Below are positions 27,947 to 35,419 of a stretch of 64,000 bases of DNA, one piece after another. This DNA is from a bacterium SCSIO 12741 (lineage in GTDB: Bacteria > Bacteroidota > Bacteroidia > Flavobacteriales_G > Salibacteraceae): NCBI GenBank assembly GCA_024398055.1, contig CP073749.1, forward strand, positions 2,356,594-2,420,593, read 5' to 3'. How positions within the stretch are numbered: position 1 is the first letter of the stretch; every line of letters starts with the position of its first letter. The notes below the pieces were generated by a model. That model worked only from the letters and a program-made list of their open reading frames with translations, did no database searches and was not told the origin of the DNA. Both the position numbers and the translations under genes were made by a program.

Positions 27947-29206
27947 GTGGAATTTCTCTATTCGATTTTAGTCGGCTCTTATGGGCTGTTTATCCGGATA
28001 GCCTCGCTGTTTGTTCCCAAAGCTCGTGCATGGGTAGAGGGGAGGCGAAATTGGCGTACGGTTATTGGAAAGGAACAAAATGCATTTGAAGATAAGCCCA
28101 TTTGGGTGCATGTTTCTTCCGTTGGAGAATTTGAGCAAGGAAAACCCGTTATTGAAAGCTTGAAGGAGCGCTATCCGGGAAAGAGAATTGTATTGACCTT
28201 TTTCTCTCCATCGGGTTATCAATTGTTATCCAATTACGATCAAGCTGATCAGATTTATTATTTGCCTCTTGATGGAAGGCGATCTGCAGCCGATTTTTTG
28301 GATCGGGTGAAGCCCTGTTTAGCCATTTTCGTTAAATATGAGTTTTGGTACTTCTATTTTAAAACGCTCCACCAACGCAGTATTCCATTCGTACTTATTT
28401 CAGCAACCTTACGACCCGATCAGCTCTTTTTTAAATGGTATGGCTCGGGCTACCGCAGAGTGCTACATTTTCCAAATCATTACTTCGTTCAGGACGAGCA
28501 GACCCAGAAGCTTTTGCTCCAAATTGGAAAGCAAGAAGTGACCGTGTGCGGGGATACCCGAATCGATAGGGTGGCGGAGGTTACGCAAGAAAATGAACCC
28601 CTTCCTCTGATTGAGAAATTTAAGGGAGAGCAGCCACTTTTGGTAGTTGGGAGCAGCTGGGCTAAGGAGAATGAACTGATGGTCAATTGGTACAAAAGAC
28701 AGCCTGATCGGAATTTGAAATGCATCATTGCGCCCCATGAAATCAATTCTTCCAAAATTGAAGAATTAAGAAAGAAGCTACCCATTCCATCCATTCGATT
28801 TACAGAAATTGATGAAAAGAGAGGAGAATGGCAGGATGCACCGATTCTAATTTTAGATTGCATTGGCATTTTAAAAAGGGTTTATCGTTACGCCGATTTC
28901 TCCGTGATTGGTGGCGGATTTATTGACGGGATTCACAATATATTAGAACCAGCTGCTTTTGGCGTTCCCATGATGTTTGGCCCCAATTACCATAAATTCG
29001 TAGAAGCTGTAGAGCTTATTGATAGGGATGGTGCCTTTTCCTTTAATCAGGAATCAGAATTTATAAACGCGATGGATGCCTGGTCAGAATCGGCAGAAAT
29101 CAGATCTGAAAAAGGAAAGATATGCCTTGACTTTATTCGCGAAAATCAGGGAGCTACAGCTAAGATTATTGAAGTAATAGGCCAAAAGTGGAATGAGCTG
29201 GACTAG
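27947..29206 (+). CDS. waaA: 3-deoxy-D-manno-octulosonic acid (Kdo) transferase
   Basis: 419-residue membrane-anchored GT-B glycosyltransferase that adds Kdo to lipid A at the inner membrane. The start is GTG at 27947, three bases after the upstream stop. After an N-terminal hydrophobic anchor (about 1-22) come the family signatures WVHVSSVGEFEQGKPVIESL, FFSPSGYQLL, LPLDGRRSAADFLDRVKPCL, FVKYEFWYFYFKTL, VVGSSWAKENE, and near the end SVIGGGFIDGIHNILEPAAF and PMMFGPNYHKF. It overlaps crcB by 14 bases. The enzyme implies an LPS-bearing outer membrane, in line with lptE elsewhere in the window. Confidence 0.96.
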   Translation: MEFLYSILVGSYGLFIRIASLFVPKARAWVEGRRNWRTVIGKEQNAFEDKPIWVHVSSVGEFEQGKPVIESLKERYPGKRIVLTFFSPSGYQLLSNYDQADQIYYLPLDGRRSAADFLDRVKPCLAIFVKYEFWYFYFKTLHQRSIPFVLISATLRPDQLFFKWYGSGYRRVLHFPNHYFVQDEQTQKLLLQIGKQEVTVCGDTRIDRVAEVTQENEPLPLIEKFKGEQPLLVVGSSWAKENELMVNWYKRQPDRNLKCIIAPHEINSSKIEELRKKLPIPSIRFTEIDEKRGEWQDAPILILDCIGILKRVYRYADFSVIGGGFIDGIHNILEPAAFGVPMMFGPNYHKFVEAVELIDRDGAFSFNQESEFINAMDAWSESAEIRSEKGKICLDFIRENQGATAKIIEVIGQKWNELD

Positions 29207-29573
29207 TATTCTATTGGTTTTCCTCGGCGGAGGTTTAGGAAGTGTGAGCCGCTATTTGGTGGCCTGGCTGATTAGTCAGCGCTTCGAATCGGTGTACTCC
29301 ATTGGAACGCTAACCGTCAATATTGTGGGTAGTTTACTTCTGGGTTTAGTGGTTGGAGGGCTCAGTAAATATCAATTGACCAATCACCATCTTTCCTATT
29401 TATTGGCCATCGGATTTTGCGGTGGATTTACCACCTTCTCAACGTTTAGCTACGAAAATGCTCTTTTACTCAAAGCAGGGCAGTATGGGCCATTTGCCCT
29501 GTATGCGGGCGGCTCTTTGATTCTCGGTATAGGAGCCTTGATGCTGGGCTTGTTGCTTACGAAGTGGGTTTAG
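29193..29573 (+). CDS. crcB: Fluoride channel CrcB/FluC
   Basis: 126-residue inner-membrane fluoride exporter working as a dual-topology dimer. Four hydrophobic helices are visible. Signatures are GGGLGSVSRYLVAWLISQRF, the pore Asn in GTLTVNIVGSLLLGLVVGG, and GFCGGFTTFSTFSYENALLL with the Phe box and the sodium-site Gly-Thr-Thr. The start ATG lies 14 bases inside waaA, so it is translated from the same mRNA. No fluoride riboswitch can precede it, given that overlap. Confidence 0.95.
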   Translation: MSWTSILLVFLGGGLGSVSRYLVAWLISQRFESVYSIGTLTVNIVGSLLLGLVVGGLSKYQLTNHHLSYLLAIGFCGGFTTFSTFSYENALLLKAGQYGPFALYAGGSLILGIGALMLGLLLTKWV

Positions 29574-29587
29574 TCCGTCGGCTGGGC

Positions 29588-31213
29588 TTACTGTAGGATT
29601 CCTTCCTTGTATTTTTCCGAACGTTCTTCCTTGCCATCCGGACCATACCAAGTTGATTTGCCATTGCGCAAACCTTCCTTGATTTTGAATTCCAGTTTTG
29701 GTCGCTCCGGACCATACCATAAGATATACTCACCCTTAGGCAGTGGTTCGCCATTGTGGCTGTCGATAAAGCGTTCCTTTTCCATTAGCCCGTTTACGTA
29801 GGCCTTTTCCCAAACGATGGATGAATTGAAGTAGTAGCTCCAGGTGCCATTCATCAAATTGGCTTTGTATGATCCTTTTACTTCGGTAGATCCACCTTTT
29901 TTAACTTCATAGGAGCCATCTTTGATGAAGACGGTGTCGTTGTGGATTTCCTTGAGGAAGAATTCAAGGAAGTTGTCGTTCTTCCATTCTGATTCAGGCG
30001 TGTGTAAGTAGTGAATGGTTAGGATGCTATCCTGACTTAACGACTCATATTTTATCTTCATTTTTTGATCGTCCCGATGCTCAATCCAGAGGGAATTTAA
30101 TTCCAAGCCAGAACGGTCATATTCGAACATCTCAATCAGCTGGTCGCTTTCAAATTTTTTGGAGTACTTTACCCGGCCTTTTACATAGTACTTCCATTCG
30201 CCATGGGCCTGTCCACCTTCCCAATTTTCTTCTCGGATAAGCTTTCCTGTAACACCATCGTAGAAGGACCACAATCCCGTTTTTAGCTCTTGATCGAAGG
30301 TTCCTTTTTCTATGCTCACTCCAGCAATTTTTAATTCGTAAGGGCCGCTCTTAATGTCTTCTTGAAAGGTGATGATTTCTTCGCGTTTGTCCTTTGGAGT
30401 GGAAAAGGTCCAGGCGCCCTGTTTTTTGCCATCCAGGTAAGTTCCTTCTTCCAGTTTTTCGGATTCGAATCCGGTGCGGTAATAAGGACCATTTCGAACA
30501 TCGTTTTTCCAGGTGATCAGCTCTTCATAACGTGCCCAGCCAGTGGAAATGTATTCTCCATCCACATTGGTATCTATAGGATGAATGGAAATAGTTTCAG
30601 GGCCATTCTTTTTGCCGTTTTCGTAGGTTACCTCTCGGGTTAATTCGTTGGAAGGGCCACCATAGATGCGCCATTTGCCACTCATAAGGTCTTCCGAATA
30701 AAACCCTTCCCGATCTATTTTGCCGTCTTTATAGTGGTACCAGTATTTGCTTTTTTGGCCCGATTCATAGTAACCAGAATCTATGATCAGGGTAGCTGTG
30801 TCGCCGATCGTGTCCCAGGTCATAAGGTAGGAGGTGTAGAGGCTGTCTAACTCTCCATTGGCATAGGATCCCACTTCGTAAATGGAATCGGTGAGCCGTA
30901 CAAAAGGACCACTAAGCGTGTCATTAACAAAGTTGAAGTGCTGGTAAAGGTGGCCATGCTCCGTGGAATCATAAACAAAGAAATTCCAAGCACCTTGTCG
31001 CTGGTTGGCTGCATAGTTTACCGTGTGAGCCAGCTGATTGCTTTCCAGGTAAAAAGCATTAACCGTTCCATCTACCTGGCGGTCTTTAAAGGGGTAAATA
31101 GTCTTAAGTCCATTCAAGGAATCGATTACTTCCAGGTTGCCTTTGTCCAAGGTATCTATTTGGGAGTAAGACAATAGGGGGAGTAGGGTAATAAGCACAA
31201 CTATCCGCAACAT
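29588..31213 (-). CDS. Exported MORN-type (YwqK-like) repeat protein
   Basis: 541 residues from ATG 31213, giving a signal peptide (MLRIVVLITLLPLLSYSQ); the frame extends to 31270, but that part lies upstream of the promoter start. The whole mature protein is tandem MORN_2/YwqK-like hairpins of about 22-45 residues with the pattern W-x-Y-Y/F-G, for example GAWTFSTPKDKREE, TGLWSFYDGVTGKLIREENW, AHGEWKYYVKGRVKYSKKFE, NGTWSYYFN and NGKSTWYGPDGKEERSEKYK. Some annotations call such proteins YwqK-family antitoxins; nothing here supports a toxin-antitoxin role. It is probably a periplasmic or surface repeat protein of unknown function. It converges with crcB (14-base gap). Confidence 0.85.
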   Translation of the reverse strand: MLRIVVLITLLPLLSYSQIDTLDKGNLEVIDSLNGLKTIYPFKDRQVDGTVNAFYLESNQLAHTVNYAANQRQGAWNFFVYDSTEHGHLYQHFNFVNDTLSGPFVRLTDSIYEVGSYANGELDSLYTSYLMTWDTIGDTATLIIDSGYYESGQKSKYWYHYKDGKIDREGFYSEDLMSGKWRIYGGPSNELTREVTYENGKKNGPETISIHPIDTNVDGEYISTGWARYEELITWKNDVRNGPYYRTGFESEKLEEGTYLDGKKQGAWTFSTPKDKREEIITFQEDIKSGPYELKIAGVSIEKGTFDQELKTGLWSFYDGVTGKLIREENWEGGQAHGEWKYYVKGRVKYSKKFESDQLIEMFEYDRSGLELNSLWIEHRDDQKMKIKYESLSQDSILTIHYLHTPESEWKNDNFLEFFLKEIHNDTVFIKDGSYEVKKGGSTEVKGSYKANLMNGTWSYYFNSSIVWEKAYVNGLMEKERFIDSHNGEPLPKGEYILWYGPERPKLEFKIKEGLRNGKSTWYGPDGKEERSEKYKEGILQ

Positions 31214-31232
31214 AGGCCTCTCTTCTAAAAGA

Positions 31233-31263
31233 TAAAAGTATACAACCTTTGTTAGATTTTCAA
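31233..31263 (-). promoter_or_regulatory. Promoter of the MORN-repeat protein gene
   Basis: TTG (31261-31263, minus strand), 20 bases, then TACTTTTA (31233-31240), seven of eight matches to TAnnTTTG. The start point near 31227 supports the ATG at 31213. Confidence 0.6.
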
Positions 31264-31317
31264 TGATCAACCTTCAGGATCAATTTTCAATTGCATCGTA
31301 ATGCGACCAAAATTTCC

Positions 31318-33882
31318 CTACTGTTTTTCAATCAAAAAGGCCTTGCTTTGTCCATTTCCTTGTATCCATAGCGTATACCAGCCGCCTTCGAGGTTTTCTA
31401 CATTTATGTCAAAAGAGTTGGATCCGGGATGAACCTGAAGGTCTTTTTGGCTTACCTCTCTACCCAAACCATCGAGCCAGGTAAGGGAAATGCGCTCAAA
31501 TTGTTCCCATTCCAATTCTATATGAAGCTGATCCTTGACCGGATTGGGGTACAAACGAATTTGGGTATTTGCTGATTCTTCCTGGAAGCCCAAGCCTTCT
31601 ACCTTGAGGCAAGCAGAGGTGTCCGTACATCCGTTTTTAGATACCACCAATGCATATTCACCATTGGTTTGCGCTTGAAAACTCCTAAGCGTATCTCCGG
31701 TTAATGGCAGGCCATTTTCACAATCGATCCATTGATAACGGGCAGAATCCTGATCTGCTGTTAACCGGTTTCCATTCATTGTTACTGAATCCGATAAAGG
31801 GTAAATGGTCAATCGATACTCAATAATGCTATCGCAACCCAACGGAGTATTCAACTTCTCCTGGTATATGCCGCTGACGGTCCATCTGGAGCCGGCAGGA
31901 GTTTGATAGGCCTGACATACCGTGTCCACCAAACTGGCATACGAGTTATGCCCAATAAGCAATTGGTACTCTCTTCTTAAGGAATCACAGCCGAAATGAT
32001 TGAACAGCGTATCATGATGCAAGCCGCTTTGTGTCCAGACTTTTCCGGTTGGAGATACGAAACTGTCGCAGGCGGTAAATGAAAATTGCTCGATGGTGAC
32101 CGGATATATCGTCAAGTCGAAATACAGGAGGGAATCACAACCCGCTGCATTGAGCAGGGTGTCTTGGTATTGGCCACTTTGCGTCCATACTTTTCCTGAA
32201 GGGGAGATGTATTCATAACAAGAGGAAAAACGATGATTGACAACGGATGGCTGGTGGATAATCAGATTGAAGTGTAGAAGTGAATCGCAGCCATATACGT
32301 TGGTTAGCGTGTCGGTGTGGATGCCGCTCTTGGTCCAAATTTTACCCGTAGGTGATTGAAAGGACCCGCAGAGAGTGTCCCAAAAAGAAAGGCGAGATTC
32401 GGGTTTAACCATCAGGTTTAGCTCCAGAATGGAGTCGCAGCCAAACTGATTGGGTAAGGTGTCGAGGTAAACACCGGTTTGAAAAAGAACCTGTCCGTGA
32501 GCCTCTTTCCAGGTATAAGAGTGGCAAACGGTATCTTTCATCTTAGTCAGGCTGGAATCAGAGATTACCAATTCGTAGCGTTCCAAAGAGTCGCAACCTA
32601 CCGCATTGGTAAGAGTGTCAAAATAAATACCTGTGGTTGTAAAGAGTTTTCCAGTAGAGCTCATCCGGGGAGCACAGAGGGTATCCCAGAAAGTAGTTTG
32701 GCTTTTACGCTTAACGGTTAGGTATATACCCAAAATAGAATCACAATCATTGAGGTTGGTTTTATGGGCCAAAAAGTACTGTGAGCTTGTGTAGGTCTTT
32801 CCGTCGGGAGCCGTATAGCTATCACATACCGTGTCGTAGCGTGTTTCCTGGTAATCTTTAACGGTAATATCGTAGCGTCTTAGGGTATCGCAGTTCGTAG
32901 AGTCTATGCTGGGAACCAATTCTTGGTATATGCCCGAATTGTACCACACCTGTTGGTTGGTAGAAAGGTAATTTTGACAACCTACGTCCACGACCGTATC
33001 GCGAAAAATGGCACTCGACCCGGCAGCCAACATTAGGGTGTAGGAGGAGTCGCACAGGCTTTTTCGAGGTAAATGAATGGTGTAGGTTCCTGGTGTGTAA
33101 TAGTATTTTCCATCCAGGGCCTGGTGGGCTTGGCAATTCACGGTATCCCAAATCGTGTCGGGTACCAGATTTTTGCAGGGAGTAAATAGGTAGTCTACTC
33201 CGGGAACTAAAGAGAGTGTGTCCTTTTCGGTTGTCTCAATTAGGTTTCCGCTTTTAAATGATTGATGAGAGCCAATACTGATAAAGCTTCCTGGGCCTAC
33301 CTGGTCGTTTCTCAATCCGATGGAAGCCTGCATGCCAATGGGCTGAGCTCCCTGATGTCCTTGATCATAATTGAATCGGATTCGGTTGGAATGTTGGTGT
33401 AATTCCAATTGCATAACCACCTGAATTACTCCAATGCCGGGTGTGTAAACCCAATCTAACCACTCAAAGGTAAATACCTGGGTTCCGTGTAAATAGGAAG
33501 CGTAGCCATGCCCATAATGAACGGTGTCATGATCGTCCCACAAAGGGGCAATCACATTTTTTAGGCCTGAGCTGTCCAAATCGTTCCCGGCCGCTATAGA
33601 GGTGATCGTGGTGTCAAAGGACGCCCAGCCCTTGGGACTCACTACCAGGTGGGTGTAGGTTTTATTGTTGTATTCAAAGCCGAAGCCGATGGGAACAATA
33701 GCGAGCTTGTTCTTCTCTACATCCGGTACGCGAACGTGGTTAGCGTAGGAAACAATGTAGGATCCAGTAGCAGATTGTAGAGTCTCTACGTGGTAGGTAT
33801 TGTGAAATCCATTTTGAGCCAGACACGACCAGGAAAGGAGCAGATTGAATAAGGTAAGGCTGACTAGAGTTTTCATCTCCAA
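31318..33882 (-). CDS. Large T9SS-secreted repeat protein
   Basis: 854 residues. Signal peptide about 1-22 (ending CLAQ). Residues about 25-235 form a globular domain with GKWASFDTT-like and IRFNYDQGHQGAQPIGMQAS strands, resembling the nidogen-like/adhesin heads of Bacteroidota surface proteins. Residues about 242-696 are roughly nine repeats of about 49 residues with DT(V/L)C near the start and GCDSL near the end, for example SPTGKVWTQSGLHHDTL. Two Cys per repeat suggest a disulfide in each. Residues about 775-854 are a T9SS type A sorting domain: IRLYPNPVKDQLHIELE, then GLGREV and GGWYTLWIQGNGQSKAFLIE. It is exported by Sec, then T9SS, and anchored or released at the surface. Adhesion is likely but inferred. 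Confidence 0.9.
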   Translation of the reverse strand: MEMKTLVSLTLFNLLLSWSCLAQNGFHNTYHVETLQSATGSYIVSYANHVRVPDVEKNKLAIVPIGFGFEYNNKTYTHLVVSPKGWASFDTTITSIAAGNDLDSSGLKNVIAPLWDDHDTVHYGHGYASYLHGTQVFTFEWLDWVYTPGIGVIQVVMQLELHQHSNRIRFNYDQGHQGAQPIGMQASIGLRNDQVGPGSFISIGSHQSFKSGNLIETTEKDTLSLVPGVDYLFTPCKNLVPDTIWDTVNCQAHQALDGKYYYTPGTYTIHLPRKSLCDSSYTLMLAAGSSAIFRDTVVDVGCQNYLSTNQQVWYNSGIYQELVPSIDSTNCDTLRRYDITVKDYQETRYDTVCDSYTAPDGKTYTSSQYFLAHKTNLNDCDSILGIYLTVKRKSQTTFWDTLCAPRMSSTGKLFTTTGIYFDTLTNAVGCDSLERYELVISDSSLTKMKDTVCHSYTWKEAHGQVLFQTGVYLDTLPNQFGCDSILELNLMVKPESRLSFWDTLCGSFQSPTGKIWTKSGIHTDTLTNVYGCDSLLHFNLIIHQPSVVNHRFSSCYEYISPSGKVWTQSGQYQDTLLNAAGCDSLLYFDLTIYPVTIEQFSFTACDSFVSPTGKVWTQSGLHHDTLFNHFGCDSLRREYQLLIGHNSYASLVDTVCQAYQTPAGSRWTVSGIYQEKLNTPLGCDSIIEYRLTIYPLSDSVTMNGNRLTADQDSARYQWIDCENGLPLTGDTLRSFQAQTNGEYALVVSKNGCTDTSACLKVEGLGFQEESANTQIRLYPNPVKDQLHIELEWEQFERISLTWLDGLGREVSQKDLQVHPGSNSFDINVENLEGGWYTLWIQGNGQSKAFLIEKQ
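31795..33159 (-). repeat. Array of about nine 147-base coding repeats
   Basis: Within the 31318-33882 gene, residues about 242-696. Each unit of about 49 residues keeps D-T-(V/L)-C, a T-G-K-x-(W/L/F)-T core, a D-T-L-x-N turn and G-C-D-S-(L/I) followed by a hydrophobic strand. The central units (497-645) are closest to each other, the outer ones more diverged. Confidence 0.8.
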
Positions 33883-34073
33883 TTATTTATTCGAAAGTAA
33901 TCAATATCAGGAGCTTAAAGAAAAGATTTCTATGATTTTGGATGAAACGATTCTAAAATTGGAGGAGGTTGATTTTCGAATCTGTATGCGCAGAAGAAAA
34001 GCGGAGTAATTAAAGGGTGGGTATGCTTGGCGGTTGTTGGATGAATCAACCCAATGGTGATTCAATTTTGAAA

Positions 34074-34118
34074 ATAAAAAAAGCCTCTACCTGGCAGGGG
34101 GATACCAGGAGAGGCTTT
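34074..34118 (-). terminator. Rho-independent terminator of the acidic secreted protein gene
   Basis: AAGCCTCT (34081-34088) with CCTGG (34090-34094) pair with CCAGG and AGAGGCTT (34105-34117), leaving a single-base bulge. The minus-strand T-run is the complement of 34076-34082. The 33883-34163 gap otherwise shows no gene. Confidence 0.88.
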
Positions 34119-34163
34119 CGCTTCATTACACTAGGCTGGTTGAGGTGGTGCTAAAAGGTTTAA

Positions 34164-35285
34164 TCAATGAATGACCAACCGGTGGGAATAAACCTGGCCG
34201 TTTTGCTCAATCTTTACCAGGTACATTCCGGCTTCCGATTCGTTCAATTCAAATTCTTGTGTGCCGTTCCAATTTTTAAATTCTTGGGTCATTACTTCTT
34301 TTCCCTGGAGATCGGTTACGGTGATTTTTACCGAGCCTTCCTGTGGAGTGTTAAAGCTCAGGGAGAATTTTCCTGAACTCGGATTGGGGTAAAATTTTAC
34401 TTCGTTAAGTTCTAAGGTTTGCTCAGTGCTCATAACTTGGCCCGTTTTAGCGCTGCTTTCGTCTTTAACGGGGGTCACAAATACCATGGTAGATCCGTCT
34501 TTTGAGCGGGCGGCAAATCCAGGGTGCTGGCGACCTTTTTCTTCCCATCTCATACGCTTGTGTTCACCACGTTGCACTTCTTTAAATTCACTTCCATTTA
34601 CAGACTTGTACACTTTAACCTCGCCATCGTCGCCTACTTCTTTTTTGATTTTGATGGTTTTAGGCTCTTCCTCATCCGAAGTTTCAACAATGATTTCCAT
34701 TTCTTCTCCGTCTTCCATCATCTTCACCTTGGAACGTGGGTGAAATACTTTCGTGTCAGGATCTACTTCTTTTCCATTGACGTATTTCTTTACAGTTACA
34801 TTGCCATCGTCGTCTACTGTTTTTTCAACCCGGATTTCCTGATTTTCTACTTCGCCTTCATCATCGTGAATTTCGATTTTTTGAATCATCACCTTTTCTT
34901 CAATGGCTCCTTCAAAGTTGTCGTCATCGGCTTCCGCAATTACCATTACATGACTTTTGGGGTGGTCGCCTGAGCGGTTAAATACCCACACGTCATGACG
35001 AGAATGCATCCGGCGCATTTCTCCATGGCCACCACCTTTTTTATACACCTCCATTTCTTTGAGGTCAATGTTTTTTGACTTCAAGTACTTCTGTAGATCG
35101 CCGCGTTCGGTTACATCAACAATCTCCTCCGATTTGTTAATTTGTCCATTGTTATCTTCTACAATAGTCACTTTTACCTGGTGAGGAGTTGCTTTTCCTT
35201 GTTTCCCATTTTTGTGATTCGCTTTCACAATAACTGCTGTTAATCCAAGAAAGACCAACAGGGTAAATACTAATTTCTTTTTCAT
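34164..35285 (-). CDS. Acidic T9SS-secreted protein divergent from a two-component system
   Basis: 373 residues from ATG 35285 (MKKKLVFTLLVFLGLTAVIV, signal peptide to about residue 22). The middle is highly charged and built from beta-strand repeats: KTVDDDGNVTVKKYVNGKEV (about 155-174) resembles KKEVGDDGEVKVYKSVNGSE (about 214-233), and KIEIHDDEGEVENQEIRVEK lies at 136-155. A His/Arg/Met-rich patch (GGGHGEMRRMHSRHD) is near residue 84. The end is a T9SS type A sorting domain (VKFYPNPSSGKFSLSFN ... MYLVKIEQNGQVYSHRLVIH). It is not a family I recognise. It is transcribed away from the histidine kinase gene, whose sensor loop has similar KMEIH and DDDGNEIRIEV segments. It may be that kinase's target, ligand or both (inference). 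Confidence 0.85.
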   Translation of the reverse strand: MKKKLVFTLLVFLGLTAVIVKANHKNGKQGKATPHQVKVTIVEDNNGQINKSEEIVDVTERGDLQKYLKSKNIDLKEMEVYKKGGGHGEMRRMHSRHDVWVFNRSGDHPKSHVMVIAEADDDNFEGAIEEKVMIQKIEIHDDEGEVENQEIRVEKTVDDDGNVTVKKYVNGKEVDPDTKVFHPRSKVKMMEDGEEMEIIVETSDEEEPKTIKIKKEVGDDGEVKVYKSVNGSEFKEVQRGEHKRMRWEEKGRQHPGFAARSKDGSTMVFVTPVKDESSAKTGQVMSTEQTLELNEVKFYPNPSSGKFSLSFNTPQEGSVKITVTDLQGKEVMTQEFKNWNGTQEFELNESEAGMYLVKIEQNGQVYSHRLVIH

Positions 35286-35407
35286 GATTTTTCGGTTTTC
35301 AAATTCCACAATCCAAAAGTACCTGAGGCTTGTAAATCAAGGGGTTAAAGTAAGTCTAAAGAAGGTTAAAGGTAAGTTAAAGTTCAGGCTGAGAGCGGAC
35401 GATGCTC

Positions 35408-35415
35408 TACTTTTG
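35408..35415 (+). promoter_or_regulatory. -7 box at the histidine kinase start, leaderless arrangement
   Basis: TACTTTTG matches TAnnTTTG completely and ends four bases before the ATG at 35420. Transcription would start at or next to that ATG. No TTG at the ideal -33 distance. Confidence 0.55.
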
Positions 35416-35419
35416 TACC

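Noticed and set aside
29588-31213. Toxin-antitoxin function for the YwqK/MORN-repeat protein
   Set aside because: No toxin gene is adjacent, the protein has a signal peptide, and the repeats are of generic MORN_2 type.
34019-34073. Possible small gene in the gap between the two T9SS cargo genes
   Set aside because: No frame with a start, signal or ribosome site; only the terminator at 34074-34118 is convincing.
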